Below are positions 45,243 through 54,045 of a stretch of DNA of 64,000 nucleotides, one piece after another. This DNA comes from Opitutales bacterium UBA5694. GTDB taxonomy: Bacteria; Verrucomicrobiota; Verrucomicrobiia; Opitutales; Opitutaceae. The notes beneath the pieces were generated by a model. It was not told the DNA's origin. It searched no databases and was given only the letters and a program-made list of their open reading frames with translations. Numbering within the stretch: the stretch's first letter is position 1; every line of letters begins with the position of its first letter. The stretch covers positions 232,471 to 296,470 of the forward strand of contig DIHO01000004.1 of NCBI GenBank assembly GCA_002420185.1, given 5' to 3'. The translations under genes and the position numbers were made by a program.

Positions 45243-46601
45243 ATGGTAACTAAAGATACTATTGTCGCGATTGCGACTCCCAATGGGGAAAGTGCGTTAG
45301 CAATACTTCGCCTGAGCGGTCCGATGTGCAGGGAAATATGCCGCTCCGCATTTAGAAGGGCAAGCGATCCGAAACCTCGTTTTTCTTACCACGGATCTTA
45401 TCTGTCGATCGAAGGCGATACCCTCGACGATGTGATTTATTGTTTCTATGAGGGCCCTAGGTCGTTCACCGGTGAGGATACTCTGGAAATTGTTTGTCAC
45501 GGAAATCCACTAATTGCTTCAAACGTTCTAAAGGACCTTGTTAGGCGAGGCTGCCGACAGTCGGATCCTGGCGAGTTCTCACGTCAGGCTTTTTTAAACG
45601 GACGGATGGATCTGACCCAAGCGGAAGCGATTATGGAGTTGATCCAGGCCCGTAGTGATAAAGCCATTAAGGCGGCGAACAATCAGCTTAGGGGTGCATT
45701 TGGGAGGCAATTGTATACTTTTAAGGAGCGGCTTCTGGCTACGATTGCCTCGATAGAGGCCTATATCGATTTTCCAGAAGAGGACCTTCCGCCGGAGCAA
45801 AAGGAATCCCATCTTGCAGGTATTCGTGAATTAAAGACGTATTGTTCTCGGCTCATTGATAGCAGCCAGTATGCAGCGTTTTTGAGGGATGGTGTAAAAA
45901 CACTGATTTTAGGAAAACCCAATACAGGTAAGAGCTCACTACTCAACCTTTTATTAGGATTCGAGCGGGCGATTGTGAGCGAAGAGCCGGGAACCACTCG
46001 GGACTTTCTGAGAGAGCGTATTATCCTGGGACCACACAGTATACAACTACTGGATACTGCTGGATTGAGGGAGGCTGAAGGTGACATTGAAAAAGAGGGG
46101 ATTCGTAGAACGATTGAGTTGGTGGAAGAGGCAGATATTTTCCTTTTGGTCGAGGATTGCTCCCTTCCCTCCCCTCATTTGCCGGATGCGATTGTTAATC
46201 GTTTGTCAGCCACTAATTGTATAGTGATTCGAAACAAGATAGACCTTGGCTTGAACGAGGATCCTAATAACAGTATCGATCCTTTTAGGATAATTGGGTT
46301 ATCGGCGACTCGCGGCGACGGGTTGGAAGACTTAAAGACCTCTCTCGTTGAGCTGATTGACTCGAATTACGCTTTAGTTGATGACGATCTCATTCTCGTA
46401 AACTCAAGACACAGTGCTGCTTTAGATGAAATTCGTAGTTGTTTGGCCGCAGCAGTAGACAAATTTGAAAGCGACGAGGCGATTGAGTTGATTGCTAGCG
46501 ACTTGAGAGGGGCCCTCGAGGCTATTGGGATGATTCTGGGCAAAATTGACAATGAAGCCATGCTCGATGTCCTATTTTCAACATTTTGCATCGGTAAGTG
46601 A
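45243..46601 (+). CDS. mnmE: tRNA modification GTPase MnmE
   Basis: A 452-residue GTPase that, with MnmG, adds the carboxymethylaminomethyl group at U34 of certain tRNAs. The N-terminal THF-binding domain (IVAIATPNGESALAILRLSG, GRMDLTQAEAIMELI) is followed by the G domain with GKPNTGKSSLLNLL, the switch region PGTTRDFLRE and DTAGLREAEGDIEKEGI; the chain ends CIGK, the conserved C-terminal Cys motif. mnmG lies 180 bp downstream, the usual partner arrangement. Confidence 0.97.
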   Translation: MVTKDTIVAIATPNGESALAILRLSGPMCREICRSAFRRASDPKPRFSYHGSYLSIEGDTLDDVIYCFYEGPRSFTGEDTLEIVCHGNPLIASNVLKDLVRRGCRQSDPGEFSRQAFLNGRMDLTQAEAIMELIQARSDKAIKAANNQLRGAFGRQLYTFKERLLATIASIEAYIDFPEEDLPPEQKESHLAGIRELKTYCSRLIDSSQYAAFLRDGVKTLILGKPNTGKSSLLNLLLGFERAIVSEEPGTTRDFLRERIILGPHSIQLLDTAGLREAEGDIEKEGIRRTIELVEEADIFLLVEDCSLPSPHLPDAIVNRLSATNCIVIRNKIDLGLNEDPNNSIDPFRIIGLSATRGDGLEDLKTSLVELIDSNYALVDDDLILVNSRHSAALDEIRSCLAAAVDKFESDEAIELIASDLRGALEAIGMILGKIDNEAMLDVLFSTFCIGK

Positions 46602-46781
46602 CTTTAAAGTAGAGATTTAGACTATTCGACAGTTACTTACAACACATTGTTGTCGAAATCTATTTTACATAAAATTAGCGATTTAATCTATTCTTAGATT
46701 TTATTTTACTGCACGTTTTTGTCTGATCGTACCTCTTTTTATCGCTTGAGGTCCCCTACTCTACTGTCTTTATCTTCCGCT

Positions 46782-48635
46782 ATGGAAAATCCTCGAAACG
46801 GCTACGATGTCATTGTTTGCGGAGCGGGTCATGCGGGTTGCGAAGCCGCCCTCGCGTCTGCAAGAATGGGTGCTCGTACTCTCATTCTTAGCGGGAACAT
46901 TGATACGATTGCTGCCATGAGCTGCAATCCCGCGATCGGTGGAGTTGCTAAGGGCCAGATTGTACGTGAAATCGATGCTCTCGGAGGAGAAATGGCGTTG
47001 AATGCGGATGTGTCCGGAATCCAATTTCGCTTGTTGAATGCCTCTAAAGGAGCAGCGGTGCAATCCCCTCGTGCCCAGTGTGACAAGAAAGTTTATGCTC
47101 TGAGAATGAAGCATGTTCTTGAGCACCAAGAGCATTTAGACGTTTTTCAAGCCACGGTCACCGGGTTGATCTTCAAGGGAGATGCAGTCGTTGGCTGTCG
47201 AACGAACCTCGATATTGAGTTCTTCGGCAAGACGATCGTGATTACTACCGGCACGTTTCTTCGCGGATTGATGCATATCGGCAAGAATAAGAATGAGGGA
47301 GGTCGCATGGGTGATTATTCTGCTAAGACCTTATCAAGCAGTTTTCTCGAGGCTGGAATTGAGTTGGAACGACTAAAGACAGGCACTCCGCCCAGGTTGC
47401 TAGGGCGATCTATTGATTTTACTGCTCTAGAGGAACAGAAAGGCGATCCTAATCCAGTTCTTTTCGGGTTCTATGACACCCGGGAAAAGTCAGACATGTT
47501 CCACGTGGAACATCATGGTGAGACATTCGCGGGTTGGATGCCGGGCTCTGACCAGGTTTCCTGCTGGATTACGTACACAACCGAAGAAACTTCTGAAATC
47601 GTAATGCGTAACCTCCATCTTTCAGCAATGTATGGTGGAGAGATTGAAAGTACGGGGCCAAGATATTGTCCCAGCATTGAAGACAAATATGTGCGATTTG
47701 AGGGCCGCCCAAGGCATATGCTCTTTCTGGAGCCTGAAGGCCGCAATACGAATGAGTACTATGTCAACGGGCTTTCAACGAGTCTTCCGTTTGAGGTGCA
47801 GCAAGAAATGATGATGTCTATTCCAGGGCTCGAGCAAGCACATCTGTTGCGTCCAGCCTATGCAGTAGAGTATGACTTTGCACCACCCACGCAAATTTTC
47901 CCTCATTTGGAGTCCAAAAAAGTCGAAAATCTGTTTTTCGCAGGTCAAATTAACGGTACTTCGGGTTATGAGGAAGCGGGATGCCAAGGGCTGGTTGCAG
48001 GAGTGAATGCCGCCCTGAAGGCAAGGGGAGATGAGCCCTTTATTCTTAAGCGGTACGATGGCTACGCGGGTGTGCTCATTGATGACCTTGTCACAAAGGG
48101 GACACTGGAGCCTTATCGAATGTTTACTAGTCGGGCAGAGTACCGACTATTGTTCAATCACGGAAGTGCAGAGCTTCGACTACTCGAGTACGCGAAGCGA
48201 TACAGACTTTTATCCAATTCTCGTATCGCTCGAATTGAAGACAAAAAGACTTCGGTAGATCTAGCAATAAAATGGATGGATTCCAATAGAGTGGGGGAAC
48301 ATACCTGGGCAACACTAGCGCGGAGAAATGATCCCGGATTTAAGCTGCCGGAAGAGCTATCGAAACTCGAGGAACCAGTTAAAGACGAGGTTTTATACCG
48401 TGTTCGATATGATGGTTATCTAAAGCGAGAGTTGAGGCAGGTTAAGAAACTGAGCAGTGTCGAAGCGATCAAAGTTCCCAAGGGATTCGATTTCCGTATG
48501 GTTAAGGGCCTAAAAAAAGAATGTGCGTTAAAGTTGAATCAGTTAAATCCCGCAAACCTTGGACAGGCCAGTCGTGTAAGCGGGGTAAATCCAGCTGATA
48601 TCAGTGTGCTTATGATAGCCTTGGGATACTCATAA
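46782..48635 (+). CDS. mnmG: tRNA uridine modification enzyme MnmG (GidA)
   Basis: A 617-residue FAD-dependent enzyme acting with MnmE on tRNA wobble uridines. The dinucleotide motif is YDVIVCGAGHAGCEAALASA, followed by MSCNPAIGGVAKGQIVREID, GRMGDYSAKTLS and LKTGTPPRL, and the NGTSGYEEAGCQGLVAG segment. The frame begins with TTG at 46719; MENPRNGYDV at 46782 is the conserved start. Length is normal. Confidence 0.97.
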   Translation: MENPRNGYDVIVCGAGHAGCEAALASARMGARTLILSGNIDTIAAMSCNPAIGGVAKGQIVREIDALGGEMALNADVSGIQFRLLNASKGAAVQSPRAQCDKKVYALRMKHVLEHQEHLDVFQATVTGLIFKGDAVVGCRTNLDIEFFGKTIVITTGTFLRGLMHIGKNKNEGGRMGDYSAKTLSSSFLEAGIELERLKTGTPPRLLGRSIDFTALEEQKGDPNPVLFGFYDTREKSDMFHVEHHGETFAGWMPGSDQVSCWITYTTEETSEIVMRNLHLSAMYGGEIESTGPRYCPSIEDKYVRFEGRPRHMLFLEPEGRNTNEYYVNGLSTSLPFEVQQEMMMSIPGLEQAHLLRPAYAVEYDFAPPTQIFPHLESKKVENLFFAGQINGTSGYEEAGCQGLVAGVNAALKARGDEPFILKRYDGYAGVLIDDLVTKGTLEPYRMFTSRAEYRLLFNHGSAELRLLEYAKRYRLLSNSRIARIEDKKTSVDLAIKWMDSNRVGEHTWATLARRNDPGFKLPEELSKLEEPVKDEVLYRVRYDGYLKRELRQVKKLSSVEAIKVPKGFDFRMVKGLKKECALKLNQLNPANLGQASRVSGVNPADISVLMIALGYS

Positions 48636-48713
48636 GTCATTGATAATCAATATAATAAAAGAATATAAAAGGTTCTTGTGCTTCAGGAATGGATTCATTG
48701 GGCTTCTTTCTTT

Positions 48714-48731
48714 GTGTAACGAAAATGTAAC
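48714..48731. promoter_or_regulatory. Pho-box-like direct repeat upstream of the two-component genes
   Basis: GTGTAAC, four bases, ATGTAAC: two 7-mers with an 11-base period, the geometry of PhoB-binding half-sites (tandem 7-mers spaced by four). It lies about 70 bp before the response-regulator start, so autoregulation by the PhoB-like protein is plausible. The exact sequence only partly matches the Escherichia coli consensus (CTGTCAT), so binding is inference. Confidence 0.5.
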
Positions 48732-48796
48732 GCGTAAGTACTTGCGAGAAGGGTGTTGTTTTTAAAAACTAGCGTTAAATTAGTACACAGATTGTA

Positions 48797-49501
48797 ATGT
48801 TAGCATCAGAGGAGCCTAAGAAAATACTGGTCGTAGATGACGAGGTCGACGTTACCGAATTGCTCGGTTATAATCTGAAACAGAGAGGTTTTCTGACGCA
48901 ATCTGTCAACGACCCCAGGCAGGTTCTGGAAGCGATTCGTGCTTTCAAGCCAGATCTGATTGTGTTGGATGTTATGATGCCGGATCTGAGTGGGATTCAG
49001 GTTTGTCGGCTGATTAGGCAAGAGAGCGGTCTCAAAGGAATCCCGATTATATTCCTGAGTGCGAAAACTGAAGAGGGTGATCGTATTGAGGGATTTGAAA
49101 GCGGTGCCGATGACTATGTGTGCAAACCATTCAGTCCCAGGGAGTTAATGTTGCGTATCTCCGCGATACTCAAGCGAGGCTTAGAAGGGTATGAGACCTC
49201 AAGTGTTTTTAATGTAAATGGAATCAATCTGGACGAAGAGCACCACTGCGTTAAAGTGAAAGATAGACCTGTCGAGCTGACCGCGACGGAGTTTCGGCTT
49301 CTCAGGCTCCTGATGCAAGAGCGAGGCAAGGTTCAAACCCGCGAAACGCTGCTTCAAAAAGTTTGGAACTATGAGAACGACATGGAAACCCGCACCGTCG
49401 ACACACACATGAGACGGTTGCGCGAAAAACTTGGGGATGAAGGTTCTTGGCTTGAGACTGTGAGAGGGGTGGGGTATCGGATGATTGAAAACCGGTTATA
49501 G
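48797..49501 (+). CDS. PhoB-type OmpR-family response regulator
   Basis: A 234-residue transcription regulator. The receiver domain has the acidic pocket (KILVVDDEVDVTELLGY), the phospho-acceptor Asp in IVLDVMMPDLSG and the Lys in DDYVCKPFSPRELM; the C-terminal winged helix has LTATEFRLLRLLMQERGKV and RTVDTHMRRLREKLGD. The pattern suits PhoB/PhoP proteins controlling phosphate starvation, and the gene is 17 bp upstream of the kinase. Pst transporter genes are not in the window, so the signal is not certain. Confidence 0.88.
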   Translation: MLASEEPKKILVVDDEVDVTELLGYNLKQRGFLTQSVNDPRQVLEAIRAFKPDLIVLDVMMPDLSGIQVCRLIRQESGLKGIPIIFLSAKTEEGDRIEGFESGADDYVCKPFSPRELMLRISAILKRGLEGYETSSVFNVNGINLDEEHHCVKVKDRPVELTATEFRLLRLLMQERGKVQTRETLLQKVWNYENDMETRTVDTHMRRLREKLGDEGSWLETVRGVGYRMIENRL

Positions 49502-49517
49502 CCGGATTTGATCACTG

Positions 49518-50813
49518 ATGTCCTATTTTTTGTTAGCTGTCACAGCGATAATCGCGGCTCTTTACGCCTCCAGATACTACAGGCAAAAGCGAGCTATAAC
49601 ACTGCTTTCGGAATCTCTGGCCACGCGAACGTCGATACTCACCCATTCTTTAGAGTTTCGTGGTACTAGTCGGAATTGGATGAAGCTCGTGGGTGAGCTG
49701 AATCAATTGATTGCTGAGATCGATCGCTTGGATAAGCAAAGCTCCGATCGTTTGAGACAAATTGAGACGACTCTAGGCAATCTACAAGAGGGGGTTCTAA
49801 TTGTAGATCGGAATAATTATATCCTTCTGGTTAACAATGCTTTGCAGAATACCTTTCCCGCTCTAGGGGGCAGTGTTGGCGAGCGAGTGGAAAGCGGGCT
49901 CCACAGCTCGGAATTCCTGGAGTTCATACGGGAAGTAAAGCGAGTGGGTGGGGGCATCAGCAAGGAAATCGTCTTTTCGGACCCGCAGGGAGAGGTATGG
50001 ATGGAAGTTTCGGCTGTATGTCTTGAGGCGGCAGAAGAGGCGAAGACCCCTTGGTATTTATTTGTTCTGCACAATACGACAAAGCTCAAAGTGCTCGAGA
50101 GCATGCGAAAGCAATTCGTAGCGAATGCGTCTCACGAATTGAAAACCCCTGTTTCGGTCATCAAGGGATACGCGGAAACGCTCGTGGCGGATCATGCTGG
50201 GATGGAAATTGAAGATCGCCATCGCTTTCTAGAGGTTATCCACCGTCATTCAGAGCGCCTGGCGTTGCTCATTAATGATTTGCTGAGCCTTTCTCGTTTA
50301 GAAAATGAATCGCCTAAGCTAGAATTGGCCTCGATCGATGTTACTGGTTGGCTCAAAGAATTATCATTCGATTACCGTCAAAGTTTAGGCTTGGAAGGAC
50401 GAGAGCTATTGTTGAATTTGCCCGAGAAGCGATCAGTCATGCTCAGGATTGATGTTCTGAAGATTCGGCAAGTACTTGATAATCTGGTGGAAAACGCGAA
50501 GAAATACACCCCAGCCAAGGGCAAAATAGGGATAGGGTGTTCAATCGAGGAGAATTCGATCGAAATATGGGTAGAGGATGAAGGGCCTGGGGTTCCAGAG
50601 GTAGACCTATCGCGTATTTTCGAGCGCTTCTACCGCGTGGACAAGGGTCGCTCCAGAGAAACGGGTGGAACGGGTCTTGGGCTGAGTATCGTAAAGCACA
50701 TCATCGACTGGCACAAAGGGCGTGTATGGGCAGAGAATATTAATAACCAGGGACTTCGCGTTTCCTTTCGTCTACCTGTGGCGGGAAGTCCTGTGGTTGC
50801 GAAGTCGATCTAA
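49518..50813 (+). CDS. PhoR-type sensor histidine kinase
   Basis: A 431-residue membrane kinase. One N-terminal hydrophobic stretch (residues 2-17) anchors it; a PAS-like sensor (about 90-190: LQEGVLIVDRNNYILLVNNA) precedes the HisKA phospho-acceptor (NASHELKTPVSVIKGYAETL, with the His) and the HATPase domain (LDNLVENAKKYTPAKG, VEDEGPGVPEVDLSRIFERF and GTGLGLSIVKHI). It is likely to phosphorylate the regulator directly upstream. The absence of a periplasmic loop fits PhoR, which senses through the Pst/PhoU complex. Confidence 0.9.
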   Translation: MSYFLLAVTAIIAALYASRYYRQKRAITLLSESLATRTSILTHSLEFRGTSRNWMKLVGELNQLIAEIDRLDKQSSDRLRQIETTLGNLQEGVLIVDRNNYILLVNNALQNTFPALGGSVGERVESGLHSSEFLEFIREVKRVGGGISKEIVFSDPQGEVWMEVSAVCLEAAEEAKTPWYLFVLHNTTKLKVLESMRKQFVANASHELKTPVSVIKGYAETLVADHAGMEIEDRHRFLEVIHRHSERLALLINDLLSLSRLENESPKLELASIDVTGWLKELSFDYRQSLGLEGRELLLNLPEKRSVMLRIDVLKIRQVLDNLVENAKKYTPAKGKIGIGCSIEENSIEIWVEDEGPGVPEVDLSRIFERFYRVDKGRSRETGGTGLGLSIVKHIIDWHKGRVWAENINNQGLRVSFRLPVAGSPVVAKSI

Positions 50814-51440
50814 ATGGTAACTGATCGAGAGTTACTAGGGGAGGCTACAACCAGCTTGAAGGAGCATCAGCAGCGAGTTAGACAGCGGAAGTCCTTGTTA
50901 AACGCGAAACTCAAGTCGTGCCTATCGGGTAAGTCCCGCATTGTTCTAGAGATCGGTTGTGGGCATGGGCATTGGCTTACAGATTTTGCGGTTACCAATA
51001 GGGAGGTGCTCTGCGTTGGGATAGATTTGATTGGGAATCGAATCGAGCGAGCGAATCGAAAGGCGAGTAGGGTAGGTCTGGATAACGTTCTTTTTCTGAA
51101 AGCGGAAGCGAACGAGTTTTTGGATCAGTTGCCGGTCGGCCTGAAGATAGAGTCGGTATTCATCCTATTCCCGGATCCGTGGCCGAAGAAGAGGCACTGG
51201 AAGAAACGCATAATGAAGACCGGATTTCTTGATAAACTCTCCGATCGTTGTTTCGAAGGGGCTAGGCTCCACTTTCGAACGGATCACCGGGATTATTTCG
51301 ACTGGGCTACAAATGCGGTCGCTTTTGCTGAGACATGGAATTTGTTTAGCGATGCTCACTGGCCTTTTGAGCGTGAAACTGTATTCCAGTCAAAAGCTGA
51401 TGCCTATCAATCCTTGATTGCTGAAAAGCGGAAGATTTGA
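50814..51440 (+). CDS. trmB: tRNA (guanine-N7)-methyltransferase
   Basis: A 208-residue SAM enzyme methylating G46 in the variable loop of tRNAs. The SAM motif LEIGCGHGHWLTDFAV and the family signature ESVFILFPDPWPKKRHWKKR are plain, with a conserved acidic Asp-Thr region (FRTDHRDYFDWA). It starts at the base after the kinase stop codon, so it is translationally linked to the two-component pair, which may be chance operon growth. Confidence 0.94.
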   Translation: MVTDRELLGEATTSLKEHQQRVRQRKSLLNAKLKSCLSGKSRIVLEIGCGHGHWLTDFAVTNREVLCVGIDLIGNRIERANRKASRVGLDNVLFLKAEANEFLDQLPVGLKIESVFILFPDPWPKKRHWKKRIMKTGFLDKLSDRCFEGARLHFRTDHRDYFDWATNAVAFAETWNLFSDAHWPFERETVFQSKADAYQSLIAEKRKI

Positions 51441-51448
51441 TCTGGGGA

Positions 51449-51655
51449 TCAGCTGTAGGCAACCAGCGCGACAACTTGCACTGCGATTGCGAGCACGAGA
51501 AGAACAAAGCCAAAAAGGTAAAAAGTGTCAAACGACCTTCGTTGAAAAAGAGAAGGGTCCTTGGGGCGAAGCGGCGAAGTTCGAACTGCAGACTTTGCTG
51601 TTCGTTGGGTGTCCTTCACTTCAAAAATTGCCTCCGATAGGTTTCGTTTTGCCAT
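51449..51655 (-). CDS. Small tail-anchored membrane protein, 68 aa
   Basis: A minus-strand frame in the gap between trmB and the ATP synthase operon. It begins MAKRNLSEAIFEVKDTQRTA, basic and soluble, and ends in a long hydrophobic stretch (about residues 47-66, YLFGFVLLVLAIAVQVVALV) as in a C-terminal membrane anchor. Codon use looks like coding sequence. It converges with trmB, 9 bp apart. No family is recognised; a link to ATP synthase assembly would be a guess from position alone. Confidence 0.55.
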   Translation of the reverse strand: MAKRNLSEAIFEVKDTQRTAKSAVRTSPLRPKDPSLFQRRSFDTFYLFGFVLLVLAIAVQVVALVAYS

Positions 51656-51824
51656 GTGTTAAAAGTCGATTCAATTTTAGCGGCCCGGTTTATTAGGATC
51701 TATTGTAAATCAGATGTTATTTCCTTAAATTCAAATCATAAAGATTGGAAATGTACTTAGAGAGTTGACGCAGGCAAATCGATCTATCAACAACACTTTT
51801 TCTTAAGGCCGTTTTGCTGTTAAG

Positions 51825-52685
51825 ATGCGATTCATAAAAACTTTCCTAATCCTCCTTGCGATAGCAGGCATTCAATTCTCTTTGCCGGCAGCGAAAGCTG
51901 CAGTTTCCCCCGCTCCTGAAATCCTCTTCAGTGTATTTGGGTTGCCCATCACCAACAGCATAGTGACGAGTTGGATCATCGTGATCTTGTTAATAGTGGG
52001 GATACGCATGATGATTGGTGGTCGTCCGCAATTGATTCCCGGTCGCGGTCAAGCGATCATTGAGAATCTACTTGTGGGGCTCCGAGACATGATTGAGCCC
52101 ATCGTTGGAAAAAAGGCGGTGATGGCGACACTACCGTTTGTGCTTGGTTTCTTCGTCTACATCTTGATTCAGAACTGGAGCGGATTACTGCCGGGTGTGG
52201 GAACTTTGGGTATGGGCTATGAAGACGCAGACGGCCACTTTCATGTAACGCAGCCTTGGATAAGGCCGGCCAATGCCGATTGGAATGGCACTATGGCTTT
52301 GGCGATCGTTGCGATGGTGGGCTGGGCCTACATAATTTTGAAGTACGCGGGTTTCAAAGCGCTAGTAGTCGACCTCTTTGGCAACAAAGCAAACAAAACG
52401 GAAGTGGGGTCAGTGATGTGGGTGATGCTCATTCCAATCTTTCTCTTCGTGGGGCTGATCGAAGTTGTTTCGATAGCGATTCGTCCGCTGACCCTCTCCG
52501 TCCGTTTGTTTGGAAATATTTTTGGCGGTGAGAATTTGCTTCATGGTATGAACTTCATCCCAGTCTTTTATTTTTTAGAGTTGCTGGTCGGAATCGTCCA
52601 GGCACTCGTATTTATTCTCCTATTTAGCGTATACATCGGTTTGATTTGTAATCACGACGATGGACATGAACATGCTGAACACTAG
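51825..52685 (+). CDS. atpB: ATP synthase F0 subunit a
   Basis: A 286-residue membrane subunit forming the proton half-channels. After an N-terminal signal-like hydrophobic stretch, helices include PFVLGFFVYILIQNWSGLLP and LVGIVQALVFILLFSVYIGL. The essential Arg lies in TLSVRLFGNIFGGE, next to the Asn/Gly loop. The His-rich tail (CNHDDGHEHAEH) is unusual but harmless. It is the first gene of the atpBEFHAGDC operon; an atpI/Z gene is not visible upstream. Confidence 0.95.
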   Translation: MRFIKTFLILLAIAGIQFSLPAAKAAVSPAPEILFSVFGLPITNSIVTSWIIVILLIVGIRMMIGGRPQLIPGRGQAIIENLLVGLRDMIEPIVGKKAVMATLPFVLGFFVYILIQNWSGLLPGVGTLGMGYEDADGHFHVTQPWIRPANADWNGTMALAIVAMVGWAYIILKYAGFKALVVDLFGNKANKTEVGSVMWVMLIPIFLFVGLIEVVSIAIRPLTLSVRLFGNIFGGENLLHGMNFIPVFYFLELLVGIVQALVFILLFSVYIGLICNHDDGHEHAEH

Positions 52686-52759
52686 CCACTTTTGCGATTC
52701 GGGACCATGCGAAAAGCGTGGGCGGTCGGATTAATACTAACAAAATACAATACAATACA

Positions 52760-52969
52760 ATGTTGAACCTATTAGCAGAAATTAACGGAAATATCGCTTC
52801 GGGCCTCGGTGTCCTTGGTTGCGGCCTCGGTGTTGGACTGGTCGGAATGAAGGCTGCGGAAGCAGTGGGGCGCAACCCAGGAGCTTCAGGAAAGATCCTG
52901 GTTCAAGCCATTATTGGTATGGCGCTTGCGGAAGGTCTGGGCGTTATGGCCCTATTCTTGGCGAGTTAA
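52760..52969 (+). CDS. atpE: ATP synthase F0 subunit c
   Basis: A 69-residue hairpin of two membrane helices that forms the rotor ring. The Gly-rich first helix (SGLGVLGCGLGVGLVG), the polar loop (AVGRNPGASGKI) and the second helix with the ion-binding Glu (GMALAEGLGVMALFL) are clear. The residue after the Glu is Gly, not the Ser-Thr pair of sodium-specific rings, so protons are the likely ion. The ATG at 52760 gives the normal length; the longer frame from 52718 is discarded. Confidence 0.95.
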   Translation: MLNLLAEINGNIASGLGVLGCGLGVGLVGMKAAEAVGRNPGASGKILVQAIIGMALAEGLGVMALFLAS

Positions 52970-53033
52970 AAAGATTCATTGGTGGGCCACCCCAGACGAG
53001 TGGCTCACCATTTCAATTATCAATAATCTACTC

Positions 53034-53597
53034 ATGATCGACCTCATTTCAGTAATTGCTGCCGTAGATCCGCATGCCGCGGTTGAATCTGCAGGCCTCG
53101 TGGAGAAGTTCGGCATTCACTTGGGTCACATCGTGATGCAGGTAATTAGCTTTTCGATTCTTGCCTACGTACTTTACCGATTTGCTTTTAAACCGGTTCT
53201 TGCGACCCTTGATGATCGCAACAGCCAAATCACTGATGGGCTGAAGTACGCGGAAGATATGAAGGCTAAGCTAGCGGAAGCCGAGGCTGAGTACAAAGAT
53301 ATTGTTCAAAAGGCGTCTCAGGAAGCACAGCATATTGTGAACGAAGCGAGAACCGTAGCCGAAGAGAGGATATCAAAGTCTTCTCAGGATGCTGTCGTTC
53401 GGGCTGAGGAGATCATTTCAAAGGCGGAGCAGCAGATCGAAATGGATCGTAAGAAAATGCTGTCCGACGCAAGAACCGAGATTGCTCGGCTAGTCGTATC
53501 CACGACCAGCAAGGTTCTTTCGAAGGAGTTGTCTGCTGACGACAGAAATCGTTACAACGAATCAGCCAGTTCGCAGTTAGTAGAGAGCAGCAGTTAA
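53034..53597 (+). CDS. atpF: ATP synthase F0 subunit b
   Basis: A 187-residue stator subunit. A short N-terminal segment (MIDLISVIAAVDPHAAVESA) is followed by one membrane helix (about 33-55: HIVMQVISFSILAYVLYRFA) and a long charged coiled coil with the FKPVLATLDDRNSQITDGL motif. The frame extends upstream over atpE by another start, but the ATG at 53034 gives the normal b-subunit start. Length is slightly longer than the usual 156-170 residues. Confidence 0.92.
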   Translation: MIDLISVIAAVDPHAAVESAGLVEKFGIHLGHIVMQVISFSILAYVLYRFAFKPVLATLDDRNSQITDGLKYAEDMKAKLAEAEAEYKDIVQKASQEAQHIVNEARTVAEERISKSSQDAVVRAEEIISKAEQQIEMDRKKMLSDARTEIARLVVSTTSKVLSKELSADDRNRYNESASSQLVESSS

Positions 53598-53610
53598 GAT
53601 ATTGAGCTTC

Positions 53611-54006
53611 ATGAAGCAGGACAAGCAGATCAAAAATTTCGCTAAGCAGCTTCTCCAGGCCAGCCTAGAGAGTGGCGAGGTGTCTACAGAGCGGGTTGAC
53701 GGAGTCCTTAAGTCCTTGGCCAAGAATCCTCCTCGCCACCATATCGCAATTTTAAAGGCGTATATAAAGCTTGTGGAAAGGGAAGTGGCCAAAGGCACCG
53801 CTGTCATTAACTACGCTGGCGAGCTTAGTTCCGACATGATCGTAGGAATCGTAAATCAACTTTCTGCAAAGTATGGACGCTCCATCACTTCCGTATTGCG
53901 TGAAGACCCTAGTCTAGTTGCGGGATTGCGAGTGGTGGTTGATTGTGACGTCTATGATGCCTCGATCGCCAGTAGCCTTGCCTCCCTAGAGACCTCACTC
54001 TCCTAA
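53611..54006 (+). CDS. atpH: ATP synthase F1 subunit delta, short form
   Basis: A 131-residue delta subunit; most are 170-180 residues. The C-terminal part (INQLSAKYGRSITSV-type region, then EDPSLVAGLRVVVDCDVYD and SSLASLETSLS) matches the family tail, but the N-terminal six-helix bundle is reduced to FAKQLLQASLES and one or two helices. It may still link the stator to alpha. The ATG at 53611 follows a TTG at 53602 in the same frame. The gene lies between atpF and atpA, as in normal operons. Confidence 0.85.
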   Translation: MKQDKQIKNFAKQLLQASLESGEVSTERVDGVLKSLAKNPPRHHIAILKAYIKLVEREVAKGTAVINYAGELSSDMIVGIVNQLSAKYGRSITSVLREDPSLVAGLRVVVDCDVYDASIASSLASLETSLS

Positions 54007-54045
54007 TTTTTTACTTAGAATCCATTTAATAACTACAGAAGCATA

